Assembly: GCA_024196135.1 (NCBI GenBank)
Contig: JAMQCK010000428.1
Coordinates: 1 to 23,421, forward strand
DNA length: 23,421 bases
Direction: 5' to 3'
Source of the DNA: Pleurotus ostreatus/Saccharomyces cerevisiae fusant
Taxonomy: Eukaryota > Opisthokonta
Part shown: one piece after another, positions 1 to 10,200 of the stretch
How positions within the stretch are numbered: the first letter of the stretch is position 1
Layout of the letters: every line of letters begins with the position of its first letter
Notes under the pieces: generated by a model
What the model was told of the DNA's origin: nothing
Database searches by the model: none
What the model saw: only the letters and a program-made list of their open reading frames with translations
Program-made: the position numbers and the translations under genes

Positions 1-307
1 TGCTTACTGAGTATATACGGCACCGCACTGTACCCGAGGGACACGTTCCCGCCGTGTTCCTGCGCGCGGTCAGCGAAAAGGTCGCGCCGCGAAGGCAAGG
101 TGGCGCACGCACAACGATGAGGCGCTGGATCTCCGCCTGGTCCGGCACGTCCTTGTCCACGTACATCGCCAGCGGGCACCCCATCATCGGGTCCACGAAC
201 AGATCGGACACGGGGGCCGGCGGCGGCGCATGGCTGGTCGTCGGCGCGCGCGTCGAGGACGCGGTGTCCAAGGCGCGACGCGTGCCGGGGAGATCGCGAG
301 GTGCCAT
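1..307 (-). CDS. Rap1-like telomeric protein, N-terminal BRCT domain (partial)
   Basis: This is the 5' end of a minus-strand gene that runs off the left edge. Exon 1 is 307-113 (65 codons), followed by a 53-bp GT-AG intron at 112-60. Exon 2 starts at 59 and probably ends at 8, because positions 7-1 read as a strong donor (GTAAGCA). The spliced protein has a basic/Pro-rich lead of about 33 residues, then SDLFVDPMMGCPLAMYVDKD, a short helix, and EHGGNVSLGYSAVPYIL. That order (LFVD, FYVDKDV-like, HGG.VS, GYS.VPYIL) is the BRCT domain at the N-terminus of Rap1/TERF2IP proteins, which bind telomeres directly or through a shelterin partner and act in the nucleus. The Myb and C-terminal domains expected of Rap1 lie outside the window. 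The start is uncertain: the frame stays open about 45 codons upstream of the ATG at 307, so an upstream exon is possible. Another BRCT protein is the main alternative. Confidence 0.72.
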   Translation of the reverse strand, partial: MAPRDLPGTRRALDTASSTRAPTTSHAPPPAPVSDLFVDPMMGCPLAMYVDKDVPDQAEIQRLIVVRAPPCLRGATFSLTARRNTAGTCPSGTVRCRIYSVS

Positions 308-1118
308 GAGTCCGCTGGGCAGTTGTTGTTGGGACTCCAGGAGGACCCGGGAACTGATCTCAATCAAGGATGCACCTCCCACGCCCGAGGCCAAGACCGC
401 GGCCCCTCGTGGCTGGCGCCGCCGACGATGGGTTCGTCTTACAGAGCCCTGCAGGTGAGCTCTGGATGAGAGAGGGAGAGGGACACTGGCATGGAGAACT
501 CAGCGCGTTCACTGAAGCTGGAACGTTGAATTCATTTTCCCCCTTCGCCGGCGGCGGCGCCGTTTTGGATGAGATCACGTGAGTGAAGTAGGTTGGACCT
601 ACAGCCAGAAGTCATTGCGTTGAGAGGACAGGTAGCTACTCCTGGTAGGAGCATATACGGCTTATACCTCTTTTCATTGGTGTTCTGCCCCTCTGGAGTA
701 TGAAAGACGAACTGGTCGACAGGTTTTGAGTTGCGTATCTCTGAACCCATATAGGTCACCTAAAATTTACCATCTTCAGGATATTCTGTCAGAAATATAT
801 GTGTTCAAAGGATCTCCGCTCTACGCTATTTGCTTACATATGGGAGAGAACTTTTACAGCCATCGATGAAGTCGAGATGACTGAGGAAGAGAGGTGCGCT
901 AAGATGTGTTTTGTGTATCTAGAATGACGGTCCGTAAGCTGGAAGAGTCAGTGAGCATTGAAGCGCACACCCTAGAGAAGCGTATGACGAAAGGCTGCGT
1001 AGATATTATCAGCGAGAAGATACTGAGGAGAGCCTGAGCGACCCCTCGAGGCTTGTGGGTCCTAATTCGGCATAAGCCGATATTCTTGTGACCGCTGTAA
1101 GCGGACCGTGATCCGACA

Positions 1119-2236
1119 ATGTTCGTTTTCGCGGAAGCATCGACTCCAGATTTTCTTCCGTCTTATCTTTGCACATCGAGCACGCTCCGGGAACCCTTTA
1201 GGTGTTCCGTTAGTTCCTTGTGCCATTCTTGGGGTTTCCTCCGAAGGTTCTATCGCTCTACGCGCCTATACTCTCCGCCTGCCGCTCGAGGAGCCTTCTT
1301 CGTCGGCCGACACGCTATCGAAGCGGGAGATGGCGTCTTGGACGCGGTTATGCGGACTTCTGCTTCGAGAGTGCTAAACCATACCTTCGGTGGCTACTAT
1401 GAAGGCAGTCTTCCTCCAACTCTGCTCGGAACATGGCTCTCGGTACCGTCTCCACGTTCTTTCATGATCCCGCACATGGAGTCCAGACTTCGAGTCCGCC
1501 CCACGAAAACTCGTTGTCGAGACCCGCATTCGTGTTCCCGCGTCAACTCGTCCTCCCGCCCGTCCCTCATTTCGTCGCGGTGCGCCGTCCCGCCCTCACT
1601 GATGTTACCATCCGCACCCCAGATGGTGCAGATGGCGGGTGTTTCTGTGCAGATGGCCGATACTCCTCGTCGAAAAGATATCTCTGCAGTCTAGTCGCGG
1701 CTCAACGTCGCGGCACCCACTGCCGAGGGTCGAGAATCGTAGATTTTGTAGTGTCCCGCGCGGGGCTGTCGCGAGGGGTTCCTCAACCTGCATGGTGGGG
1801 AGAGGGGGTTTGTATTTTCTTTGCGATAGCTCGCTGCGCGCGGAGGGCCGCCGAGAGGTGGCTTCAACTCCAAGGAGGCCGTTCAAATATTTCCGTGGCA
1901 TTTTTGGCGGCATTTTCTGTCCGTCGATGGACAGCAGTTGGACAGCTCAGTGTGCTCAAGACCCTGCACGTCGCTGCGGAGCGCAGGGAGGACATAATCT
2001 CGCTGTCAGACGACGACAGGAGGGTGCGCCCCACGCTGCGGTGGTCCCCGTGCACGTCGCGGCGGTCCGCAATATTGATTGAGGCATTTGTGCTAGGCTC
2101 GTCTTGCACCTGGGCTCATCATCGAGAGGTCCTCGACGGCATGGTCTGCACGCTCATCATCCCGACGGACAGACCTTCGCAGTCCTCTCATCGGATGGCG
2201 AGTGAGACAGAAGCGGAGCATTCGACCACTCGCTGA
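1119..2236 (+). other. Overlapping open frames of unresolved coding status
   Basis: Two plus-strand open frames overlap here: 1119-1694 (191 codons) and 1433-2236 (267 codons). I do not recognise either product. Both are rich in Ser, Arg and Cys, show no signal peptide, membrane segment or family motif, and have the codon make-up expected of a non-coding frame in GC-rich DNA. They could be remnants of a degraded gene or repeat, a lineage-specific gene, or chance. Transcript data would be needed to call either a gene. Confidence 0.12.
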
Positions 2237-3650
2237 GCTCTGAAAGCCTCGTAGTAAGGAGTACTTTACGGCTCTTCTGTTGTTCTTTCAGCCCTTCATC
2301 GCAAAGTAGAGTCTTCCCCCCGTAGAATCACTGCCTTTGCTACCACTTCATCGCTCGTTGGTACGTAGACTGCCCAACTGAAGGTCTCCGCGCATCGAAC
2401 GGGGTCACGATAGGAGGCATAGGCAACCGCAGAACGTTCTATCGCATCCAAAGCACACCGTCCCATCATCCAGAAGAGCACGCCAAGTTCACGCGGAATG
2501 ATGCCCGCCTTTCGTTCTTTGCAAACCCGGGTTGATAGACGCAGAATAGGCTTTTTGCCGTCGCGACGTTGCGCAGTAAGAAGGCAGCGGAGGACCAGAA
2601 ATCGGGGCGTGCGCGGAGGATGCGGAGTGCGTAAATTCCAGATGCCCACCCACACCAAGGTCACAAAACGGAAGCCTGAGAAAGTCGATGCGGGGAGGGC
2701 CGACCCGCGCGCAAACCCCTGCGGGCACGCATCGAAGAGGAGAGGCGTATGGCGCAGTGGGAGTGAGAAAGTCGAGTTTTCGAAAGGATTTGTTCGCTTC
2801 GGGAAGGACGGCGAAAGAGGTTCGTCACCGGTAGACGCGGTCTCATCACAGATGACCCGAGGGAGGCGGCCTGGGAGGTCTTGGGACCGAGGGCGTGATG
2901 AGGGTAGTCGTCATGGCGATGCCCGCTGGGGTTAGTTGGGGCTTGTTTGTTCGTATCAAGGCAGGAAGTGTCACGGTTGAATAGCCGTGTGCGTCGGCAC
3001 TCAAAAACAGGTTTACTCCTCGTCCGAGCGTTCATTCACTGCTGAGATCCAAACATTGAATAGAATCTCTGGGGATGACAGATGGAGTGATCTTGAGAGA
3101 CGGGACAAAGAGACGGTGCCACCTTTGAGGAGACAAGGCGCCACCATCTGAAAGAGACGAGACCACAGTTGAGAAGGTCCATCAACAAGGTGACGCGGTC
3201 GGGGAGCTAGCTCGCATTACAACGCGAAACAGGGTGTAACGGGTTGAGGAGCAGGGAACGGACTGCGTACCAGGAACTAACCGTCACCGGTGGAGGGCTC
3301 ACCATCGCTTATGAAGGAGCTCGGCACCGCTGGTGAGAACCTGGGCGTTGTCTGGGAAGAGCCCGGCCCGCGACCGCTCACCACACCCTGTGTCTTGTAT
3401 ACAGAACGTGTGATGCACAATTCAGGGCGAGCGGCGCGCCCATACAAGGCGAATGGCGGACGCATCGCGGCGAGAGAAGCAGCAGTGGCGGGGCTATTCA
3501 ACTCGTCGGGTGCATCAGCACAATCATACGGGGGACGTCACGTCTGCCCTGCGGGGCCTCCCTCTCGCCGCCCCGAGCCGCGAGAGGCATTCCCGAGACG
3601 TGAGCACGTGCAGATGTTCAGAAGGAATCACAGAAGCGTCGAGGGTACCC

Positions 3651-3658
3651 GCACACAC
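3651..3658 (+). repeat. Target-site duplication, left copy (GCACACAC)
   Basis: The 8-bp sequence GCACACAC directly precedes the left terminal inverted repeat of the element at 3659-4124 and is repeated exactly at 4125-4132. An 8-bp duplication is the size made by hAT-superfamily transposases. Confidence 0.8.
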
Positions 3659-3675
3659 AGGACCCCTGATAGTAG
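3659..3675 (+). repeat. Left terminal inverted repeat
   Basis: AGGACCCCTGATAGTAG, which pairs with 4108-4124 with one mismatch. It begins directly after the GCACACAC duplication. Confidence 0.8.
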
Positions 3676-3900
3676 CCCAAGAGGTCAGTTCCGCGGACAC
3701 CCAATTTAGGCACCTAAATGTCCGACATTTTTTGGCCACTTTTGGGGGGTTTTGTCCGACATTTCTTCCGACCTTTTGGCCTTTTGGACCTCAAATTTGT
3801 CCAAAATCGGCCATCGACCTTCAAAAATTCGATTTTCGGCCTCATTTTTTCGTGATTTTCGCCTCGGGCAGCGCCTACGGCCTTGAAATCGCTCTTCTGC

Positions 3901-3970
3901 GACGCGGGCTCGAACTTGCGGTCACTTCCAATTTTGTCGACGCTTAGCCGCTGGGCTACACGCTCTCGAA
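3901..3970 (-). other. tRNA-like block with Pol III A and B boxes
   Basis: On the minus strand TAGCCCAGCGG (3958-3948) closely matches a Pol III A box / tRNA D-arm, and GTTCGAGCC (3915-3907) is a perfect B box / T-loop, separated by 32 nt as in a tRNA gene. The acceptor, anticodon and T stems do not pair well, so this is not a working tRNA. It more likely is a tRNA-derived SINE head captured inside, or contributing to, the surrounding inverted-repeat element. An internal Pol III promoter on the minus strand is possible. Confidence 0.5.
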
Positions 3971-4107
3971 ATCGGCCGTTTTGAGCCCATATGTCCGACT
4001 TTTCTTCTGACTTCCCAGCGATTTTGGCCCAAATGTCCGTCATTTTTTCCGACCTAGGGGGTCCAAAATTGTCCAAAATGTCCGAAAGTGGGTACTGAGC
4101 TCCCCGC

Positions 4108-4124
4108 CTATTATCAGGGGTCCT
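4108..4124 (-). repeat. Right terminal inverted repeat
   Basis: Read on the minus strand this is AGGACCCCTGATAATAG, matching the left end at 16 of 17 positions. The second GCACACAC copy follows at 4125-4132. Confidence 0.8.
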
Positions 4125-4132
4125 GCACACAC
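4125..4132 (+). repeat. Target-site duplication, right copy (GCACACAC)
   Basis: Exact second copy of the 8-bp sequence at 3651-3658, directly after the right inverted repeat of the element. Confidence 0.8.
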
Positions 4133-4635
4133 ATGGAGGGCTTGATGACGCGCTACACGGCGGGGGCGCGAACCAAGATACGCGCTAGGCATGGCTAACT
4201 TCTCTGTAGCCTCGGGGCTGGGGAGAAGGCTGAGAGGGATGGCCGACAGACAGACGGCGCCGAGGAGAGAGCGGGGAAGGCCCGCTGGATGTGGTAAGCT
4301 GCCAGCGGGGTGCAGTGTCCGGCAGGCTACTGGACAGCGCACGGGCCACGAAGGCTCGGATGGAGGCGCGCCGGAATACTTGACTGGGGTGCGGCATTAG
4401 CGGTGAGAAGAATTGGCGGCGATGGGCGGGGCGATTAAATCATCGGGCTTTAAGTCTTTATGCGGGAGGATTTGTAGAGTGGAAAGAGATGCATGCGATA
4501 GGAAACAATGAGCAGACCGTAAGTGGTCTTCTGCAGGCCTTCTGCCACAAGAATGCAATGAAAGAACGCACGGGGCTGGCAACGAGGGAGCAGGGTAGGG
4601 CGGGCAGTGCAGCGAACAAAAAGAGCTTCTTTTTT

Positions 4636-4701
4636 ACAAGACACGCAACCTTGGCGCGGAACGCTTACCTCAGCGTGTCTTCGGCTCCGTCAAGACACGC
4701 A
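4636..4701. repeat. AAGACACGC repeat cluster with perfect hairpin
   Basis: ACAAGACACGCAA at 4636-4648 is followed by GCGTGTCTT (4673-4681) and AAGACACGC (4692-4700), which form a perfect 9-bp stem with a 10-nt loop. The same 9-mer core recurs at 6602-6724 and 7013. The first copy follows a T-rich tract, as do the right arms of the two palindromes near 6.6 kb, which suggests a shared origin. Confidence 0.7.
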
Positions 4702-6601
4702 CGTGACTCGGCTGATCGGGGCGCCCGGCCGGTGATAGCGGCGCCACGCGCGCCTTATCCGATCCCGCGTCTGCCTCCGCGCCTGCCCCCGCCGCCGCCC
4801 TCCCCTCGCCCGCGTCGTCGTCGTGTACCCTTTCCCATCTCCCTCTCACCTTTCTTAATACCCTGTCTGGTGGCTTTTGTATATTTGAACTCGCTAGCGC
4901 CGTCTTGAACACTCTGTATACCCTTGATCACGAACAAATTGGTTGCCAGTACTTGTGCGCGACATTCATTGTGAGCCCAACGGTACAAGTGTAGGAAGCA
5001 AGGACAAAGTCTTTAGTAGCGCCCATGTTATACACAAACGAGTGGTGCGAGACAGATGTAGTTCAATCAACCAGCAAGACAACGAAATCATGCCGAACGT
5101 GAACGAGAAATAAGCAGGTCTCTGTTTCTCATCAAAGAACGAGATCGTCGTGATGCAAAGGGTCGTTATCGTCACTGTAATAAGTGTTCGCTTTTACATA
5201 TATGCCAAGACAGTTGTCTTGAGTCTGAACTGCAGGGACAGAGCAACTCGGGGCGAGACTGCCCCGCACCGCACGCGAGAGCGCGCGAACACACAACCAC
5301 CGGGAAGACGCGTCTCTCACTCGCGTTCGTATCCTTGAGCTTTGGTTCGTGTTCAGAAGCAGATTTTCTCGATAAATAAGTATTGATTCATAAGCTACAC
5401 TGCATCACCTGTACTCTATATAGTAGGATGGGTCCCTGTCCATGCACGGCCGTGCGCCTCCCTACGGGTGCGGTAACAGCATGATACCATTTCTTCTATC
5501 GCACCCAGCATCCCACTGCCCCTCTGTCTCGCTCCGGGCGCACTTCCCTGCATCTCCCCCTCCATTTCGCCCCCAAGTCTATCTCCTTCCCTTCACCCTC
5601 GTAATCCATGCGGCGAGCGTGTTCCGTCGCTATGTAGTAATTATGTGAGGTATTCCGAAATCACACCGCACGAGAAGCGCGGAAACGTACCCATAACGCG
5701 CCATATGTGCCGGTCAAGAACGCGGGAAGGCGGCATGATGCTGCCAACACTTCAGAGCTCAAACGGAGATTCGCGCGCGAGGCGCTCTTCCTGTGCGAGC
5801 CTCGACGGAGGCCGCGTAGCGCTGGCGCGATTCCTTGACCTTGCGCTTTTTTTAAAACAATCTGCGTACGTCGTCAGTGAGGGCTAACAAGATGGAGGAG
5901 GGAGCACGAGATGAAGGAGGGTGAGAGGAATTTAGGAGGGGATGGGGACGTGCTTCGTGTAGTCAGCACTTGACACCATGCCGTCGTGTTGTATTGCCTC
6001 GATCTCCTGGTAAATGTAAGCTTTTCAGCGCTTTGGCGCATGCGAGGCTCGGCTGTATCGAAGAGGGCTGCGTCGGAAGGGTATGCGGCGGAGGCGGCGG
6101 TGAGAGACAATGTAGGCCTCCTCAGGCAAGGGGTGGTGTAGCGGAGCGGTATGGTAGGCTTTCGTCACGAGCGCGGACATAGCGTCTGGGGATCCGTCAG
6201 CTCAGATTCTCTGCGCTCAAGGGAGAAGGTGAGCCGAGAAAACTTACCTTCGTGCGTGAACGGGCGGTGTCACCTTTGCCGTGTTTCGGGAATATGTTCG
6301 GGGCGGAGCCCCGCCTGTTGCTCAGCCGTGCGTGCAGGCGATTGCGCAACAGCATGCGCACCTCTGCGGTGGTCATGAAGTTGATATGGCCCCACGTCGA
6401 AGGACAAAACCTTTGCGAAGCGGTCATCAGCAAAGGGGATCGGCAACACTGGTAAGCCGCGAGCAACGCACCTGCCTGCGCTGGCTTGCGCCGGTTCATC
6501 GCCGGTCTGTCAGCGTCACGTACAAAACGCCCCGGCTCACCTCACGAGCTAGGCAGATCTCCCATTGAGGCCCGAGCGTGAACCGGGCGAATATTATTAG
6601 C

Positions 6602-6650
6602 TTGCGTGTCTTGCGAGGACCTGCTACTTATTTCTTCACAAGACACGCAT
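6602..6650. repeat. 49-bp palindromic element, copy 1
   Basis: Starts with TTGCGTGTCTTGCG (6602-6615) and ends with CACAAGACACGCAT (6637-6650), a near-perfect inverted pair around a 21-nt spacer that ends in a pyrimidine tract. The overall design matches the second copy 72 bp downstream. Confidence 0.75.
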
Positions 6651-6673
6651 CCCCTAGGCCGCCCGCCCAGGAT

Positions 6674-6724
6674 TTGCGTGTCTTGTGGGGTGCTAAGCGT
6701 CTTATCCTTTCACAAGACACGCAA
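6674..6724. repeat. 51-bp palindromic element, copy 2
   Basis: TTGCGTGTCTTGTG (6674-6687) and CACAAGACACGCAA (6711-6724) are an exact 14-bp inverted repeat around a 23-nt spacer. The spacer resembles that of copy 1 in its CTTAT plus pyrimidine part. The two copies therefore look like members of one miniature repeat family or a duplicated regulatory palindrome. They lie about 540-660 bp upstream of the CDC24 ATG. Confidence 0.8.
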
Positions 6725-6877
6725 CTCGCCCGCGGAAGTCGGCGGGGCGAGCTAGATGGCGTCGTGGCGCCCTCTGTTCGGATGCGCGCTTACGATGGTG
6801 TTTGGACGATGACAATGCGCATAAAAGCATTAGGTATTGAGAGCGTCGGATAGCTGCGGACTGTGCGATTCCAGCGA

Positions 6878-6884
6878 TATATAA
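6878..6884 (+). promoter_or_regulatory. TATA-like box, possible CDC24 promoter
   Basis: TATATAA on the plus strand, 376 bp upstream of the CDC24 start codon. It would imply a leader of roughly 340 nt. The motif match is clear but use as a promoter is inferred only from position. Confidence 0.25.
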
Positions 6885-7259
6885 CATGTGGGGGTACGCT
6901 ACCTTAGGGCGGGCACGGTGGGGGGAGGAGGACGGGGCGCGCGACCTTGATCTGGTCCCGCGCCGGGTCGCCGGCCGTCACGTTACGTCGCCCGCGTTCG
7001 GCTCTTACCGGTGCGTGTCTTGGGTCGATCTAAGTGTTGCTGTCCTGTTGTCCAGCCGAATCGAGCGAACAATACCAAAAGGGGCGGAGGGTGCCGGCCG
7101 GATCACGCGGCAGGAAATGGGGGTTTTGGCGGAGATGGGAAAATACGAATTTGGGCTGTTGGGTAACGTGTGAGCGTGTGTTGCTTCCTCTTGACCTTGA
7201 TCTCTCCCGCTGCTCGTCGCCACTGCCGTCGCCGCCGTCGCTGTTGCTGACGTCCCGCC

Positions 7260-10200
7260 ATGGCTTCCGCTGGCCGCAAAAAGTCGATTATATCTCAGAC
7301 TGGCGTGATAGAAACCCCCAGCCCGGCCGTGAACAACCTCAACAAGTCCGCCTCCCAGTCCACCTCGCTCTACCAGCAGTGCTCCTCCCTCAAGTCCCGC
7401 CTCCTCCGCGTCCGCGGCTTCTCCGACTACTTTGGCCTCATCACCTCCACCGACTCCCGCCAGTCCGCGGACCCCGTCACACAGCTCTGGCAGCTCTTCT
7501 CCTTCGGCATCCCGCTATGCTATCTCTTCGACCAGCTCCCAGACAGCTTGGGCCTGCCCAAGATCAACTACTCCACCTTCAATCCCGACAAGTACGAGAC
7601 CAATCCGGATCGCGAGAAGAAGCACGCCATCATGCTCTTCTCCATGCGCGTCAGGACACCTGAGTTCGCAGCGAAGGTCCCCGGCGGCGAGATCTTCATC
7701 CCTACCGAGCTGCAAACTCGCGAATCGACCGACGGGCTTGTAAAGGTGCGTGTGGTTTGCAGCAGAGATGAGCGAGTATTGATAGCGGCTCTCTAGGTCG
7801 TCAACACAGTGACCGCCATCGTGGACCAGTTTCCTCCGGAGCTTTTCGAAGAAGATCCACCGACACCCCCAATGCTGCCCTCGCAGGGCTCTACCGATTC
7901 CCTTGCATCAGACGCGATGCTGGCGCCGCCCCCATCTGCCTTCGGTGGAAGTGCAAAGACCAACGTCCTTCGCGAGCTTGTTGAGACCGAGCGGAAATAT
8001 GTTGGAGACCTCGAGGTTATGCACGTACGTTCCCGGTCTCCTTTCGCTGTGGCCCCGGGCTCATTTGTGTACAGAAATACTCCCAAGCCCTCTTCCAGCG
8101 AAACCTCCTCACGCAAGACCTTGTCCTCCAACTCTTTCCCAATCTCAACAAACTCATCAACTTCCAACGACAATTTCTAATCCAAATGGAGGCCATCAAT
8201 GAGCAGCCATGGGCAGAACAGCGGTGGGGACAGCTCTTCCTGGACCACGTAAGTACTGAAATCGACTGAGAGCGTCAGCATGAACTAACATGCGCTATTC
8301 TGCCGACAGGAGGCAGGCTTCATCGTGTACGAGCCGTATTGCGCCAACTATATCGTCGCTACCGACATTGCGATAAAGTTCGAGAGCACGTTGAGGGTAC
8401 GTCGCTTCTTGTACCTTACCAGCCGTGGAACGGCTGCCGTCATGAAGCGGAGACTGACCGGCCTTCAGAACTTGAACGACATCATGAATGCCCAAACGGA
8501 GCTCCCAGCCTTTCTGATCAAGCCGGTCCAGCGAGTTTGCAAGTACCCGCTGCTTCTGGATGTGAGCTTTCACATCATTCATTGCGTCTTTGTCGGCTGA
8601 CCACCCGGACCGTAGTCACTGCTGAAGTACACATCACGCGAGGACTACCCGTACTATGACGAACTCAGCGCGGCTGTTGACTCGGCGAAGCGCATCGCGG
8701 CGAGCATCAACGAGACCCAACGAGCGTCCGAAAACGAACAGACGGTCAAGAACCTTGCCCAGCGCGTCGAGGATTGGAAGGGACATCACCTAGAGAACTT
8801 CGGCCGCCTGCTTCTCGATGAGGTCTTCACCGTCACGAAGTCCGACATTGACCGCGAGTACCACGTCTTCCTGTTCCAGAAGATCATCCTCTGTTGCAAG
8901 GAGGTACATCCGCAAGGACAGAACGGCGCGAAGAAGGTCAGCAAGAGCAACTCCTTGCTGAAGAAGCAGAATGGCCCTCCAATACCGCAGGGCAACTCTT
9001 CCACTTCGAAACAGAAGTCGACACCACTGTTGTTGAAGGGCCGTATCTTCCTCAGCAATGTCACTCAAGCTGTACCTGTACCCGCACGACAGTCAACATG
9101 TGAGTTGCGTCTGCATCCTCCCAGTATACACCGCTCATAGTCCACTAGCTGGCGCAAGCGGCTTGAACTCGGTCACCTATCCCTTAGCCGTCTGGTGGAA
9201 GGGTGATGACGACCTCGAGTTCTTCACTTTGCGATGCCGCCACGAGGACCAGCGCACGCAGTGGCAAACCGAGATCAACCGCTTGATCACCGAGGCCGCC
9301 CACCGGCGCGCGTCCGAGCGTGGCGTGAGCAAGGCTCTGAACGGCGCCGCCGCTGTCCATCCTCACATGCGGCAGCAATACCAGTCGTACGACGGCCGTG
9401 GGACGCCCGGGTCCCCGCAGCTTGACGGCGGCGGACGCAGTCGTGGCAGCAGTGTTTCGCGGCCCAACGGCTCGCCGCAGCTGAACGGTCATACGTTTTC
9501 GCAGAGCATGAGCATCAACGGGCCGCATGGATACCCCCCACACGATGGATTCGAGTTCGAGCCGGACGAGGACGAGTACGAGGATTACCCGACGACCTCG
9601 CATGGGCCAGGTGGTCGCGACACGCCTCAGGGCGCGCGGCGCAACAACGCGATGAGCCTACCGCACCCCGAGCGCGATCATGGTCCGCACGACCGCGCGC
9701 GCGCGAACACGGAGGATGTTGGCGGGGCTATCATGACCCAGTGGCGGTCTAACCTTCCTCAGACACCGGGTGCGCTCCGGCCTATCACCCCTCGCCTTAG
9801 CTCTGCGAACAGCGCGGCGAGCTACTCATCGGACGCGAGCTTCGGCAACGATACGCGCCGACCGCCGCTACGTAGCCAGTTCAGCTCGAGCAAGCTGAAA
9901 ACGACCTACGAGGACGACGGCGGGCTGAAGGTCTCGACCAATGGTACGAGCCGGTCACGGAGCGCGAGTCAACCGAACGCGTATGTGCCGAAGACCGCGC
10001 CGCCACCGATGCCCACCATGACCCAATGGAAGTCCGGCGCGTCGATGGCGGGCAGCAGCAAGCGCGGCAGCGGGTCGAGCCAGTCCACCCAGGACAGCTC
10101 CGACTACTCGCCGAACAGCTCATCGCCCATTACCACGTACGGCTCGAGCGAGTCATCGCTGGGTGGCCCCGCCGTCCGCACCTCGCGCTCGCAGCACTTT

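Larger units (their letters stand above)
308..3658. other. Gene-poor stretch, no supportable gene
   Basis: About 3.35 kb upstream of the Rap1-like gene. Several overlapping open frames occur here (for example 1119-1694 and 1433-2236 on plus, 2664-2296 on minus). None shows a recognisable domain, and the longest compete in different frames of the same DNA without any splice-linked continuation that I can follow. The part next to 308 should hold the promoter of the Rap1-like gene, but I see no clear TATA element. A small direct repeat of CAGATGG occurs three times at about 1619-1655. Nothing else recognisable. Confidence 0.6.
3659..4124. mobile_element. Non-autonomous TIR transposon (MITE), hAT-like
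   Basis: A 466-bp element bounded by inverted repeats. The left end reads AGGACCCCTGATAGTAG and the right end, on the other strand, AGGACCCCTGATAATAG (16 of 17 identical), with weaker matching to about 32 bp. Exact 8-bp direct repeats (GCACACAC) flank it on both sides, so the borders are firm. Just inside the ends are several copies of a TGTCCGAC motif, including a 21-bp direct repeat with two mismatches at 3753-3773 and 4034-4054. Subterminal motif arrays of this kind are known in hAT elements, where transposase binds them. No transposase frame is present, so movement would need an enzyme supplied in trans. The interior is A/T-richer than its surroundings and carries a tRNA-like block on the minus strand. 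hAT assignment rests on duplication length and architecture; the terminal bases are not diagnostic. Confidence 0.8.
4133..7259. other. Gene-poor stretch upstream of CDC24
   Basis: About 3.1 kb without a supportable gene. Open frames here are short and lack recognisable domains. The stretch contains pyrimidine-rich tracts (about 4770-4850 and 5500-5600), a small GC hairpin at 6299-6311 (GGGGC/GCCCC) and the AAGACACGC palindromes listed separately. Its right end must hold the CDC24 promoter and 5' untranslated region; 7183-7259 is a C/T-rich leader running into the ATG. Confidence 0.6.

Noticed and set aside
2296..2664. 122-codon minus-strand frame with protein-like composition
   Set aside because: No family recognised, no splice-linked continuation found, and competing frames on the other strand; not enough to call a gene.
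3901..3970. Functional tRNA gene
   Set aside because: A and B boxes are present but the acceptor, anticodon and T stems do not pair, so an intact tRNA is not supported.
9058..9148. Separate gene starting at the ATG at 9058
   Set aside because: This ATG lies inside CDC24 exon 6 in another frame and runs through an intron. The spliced model keeps the PH domain continuous.
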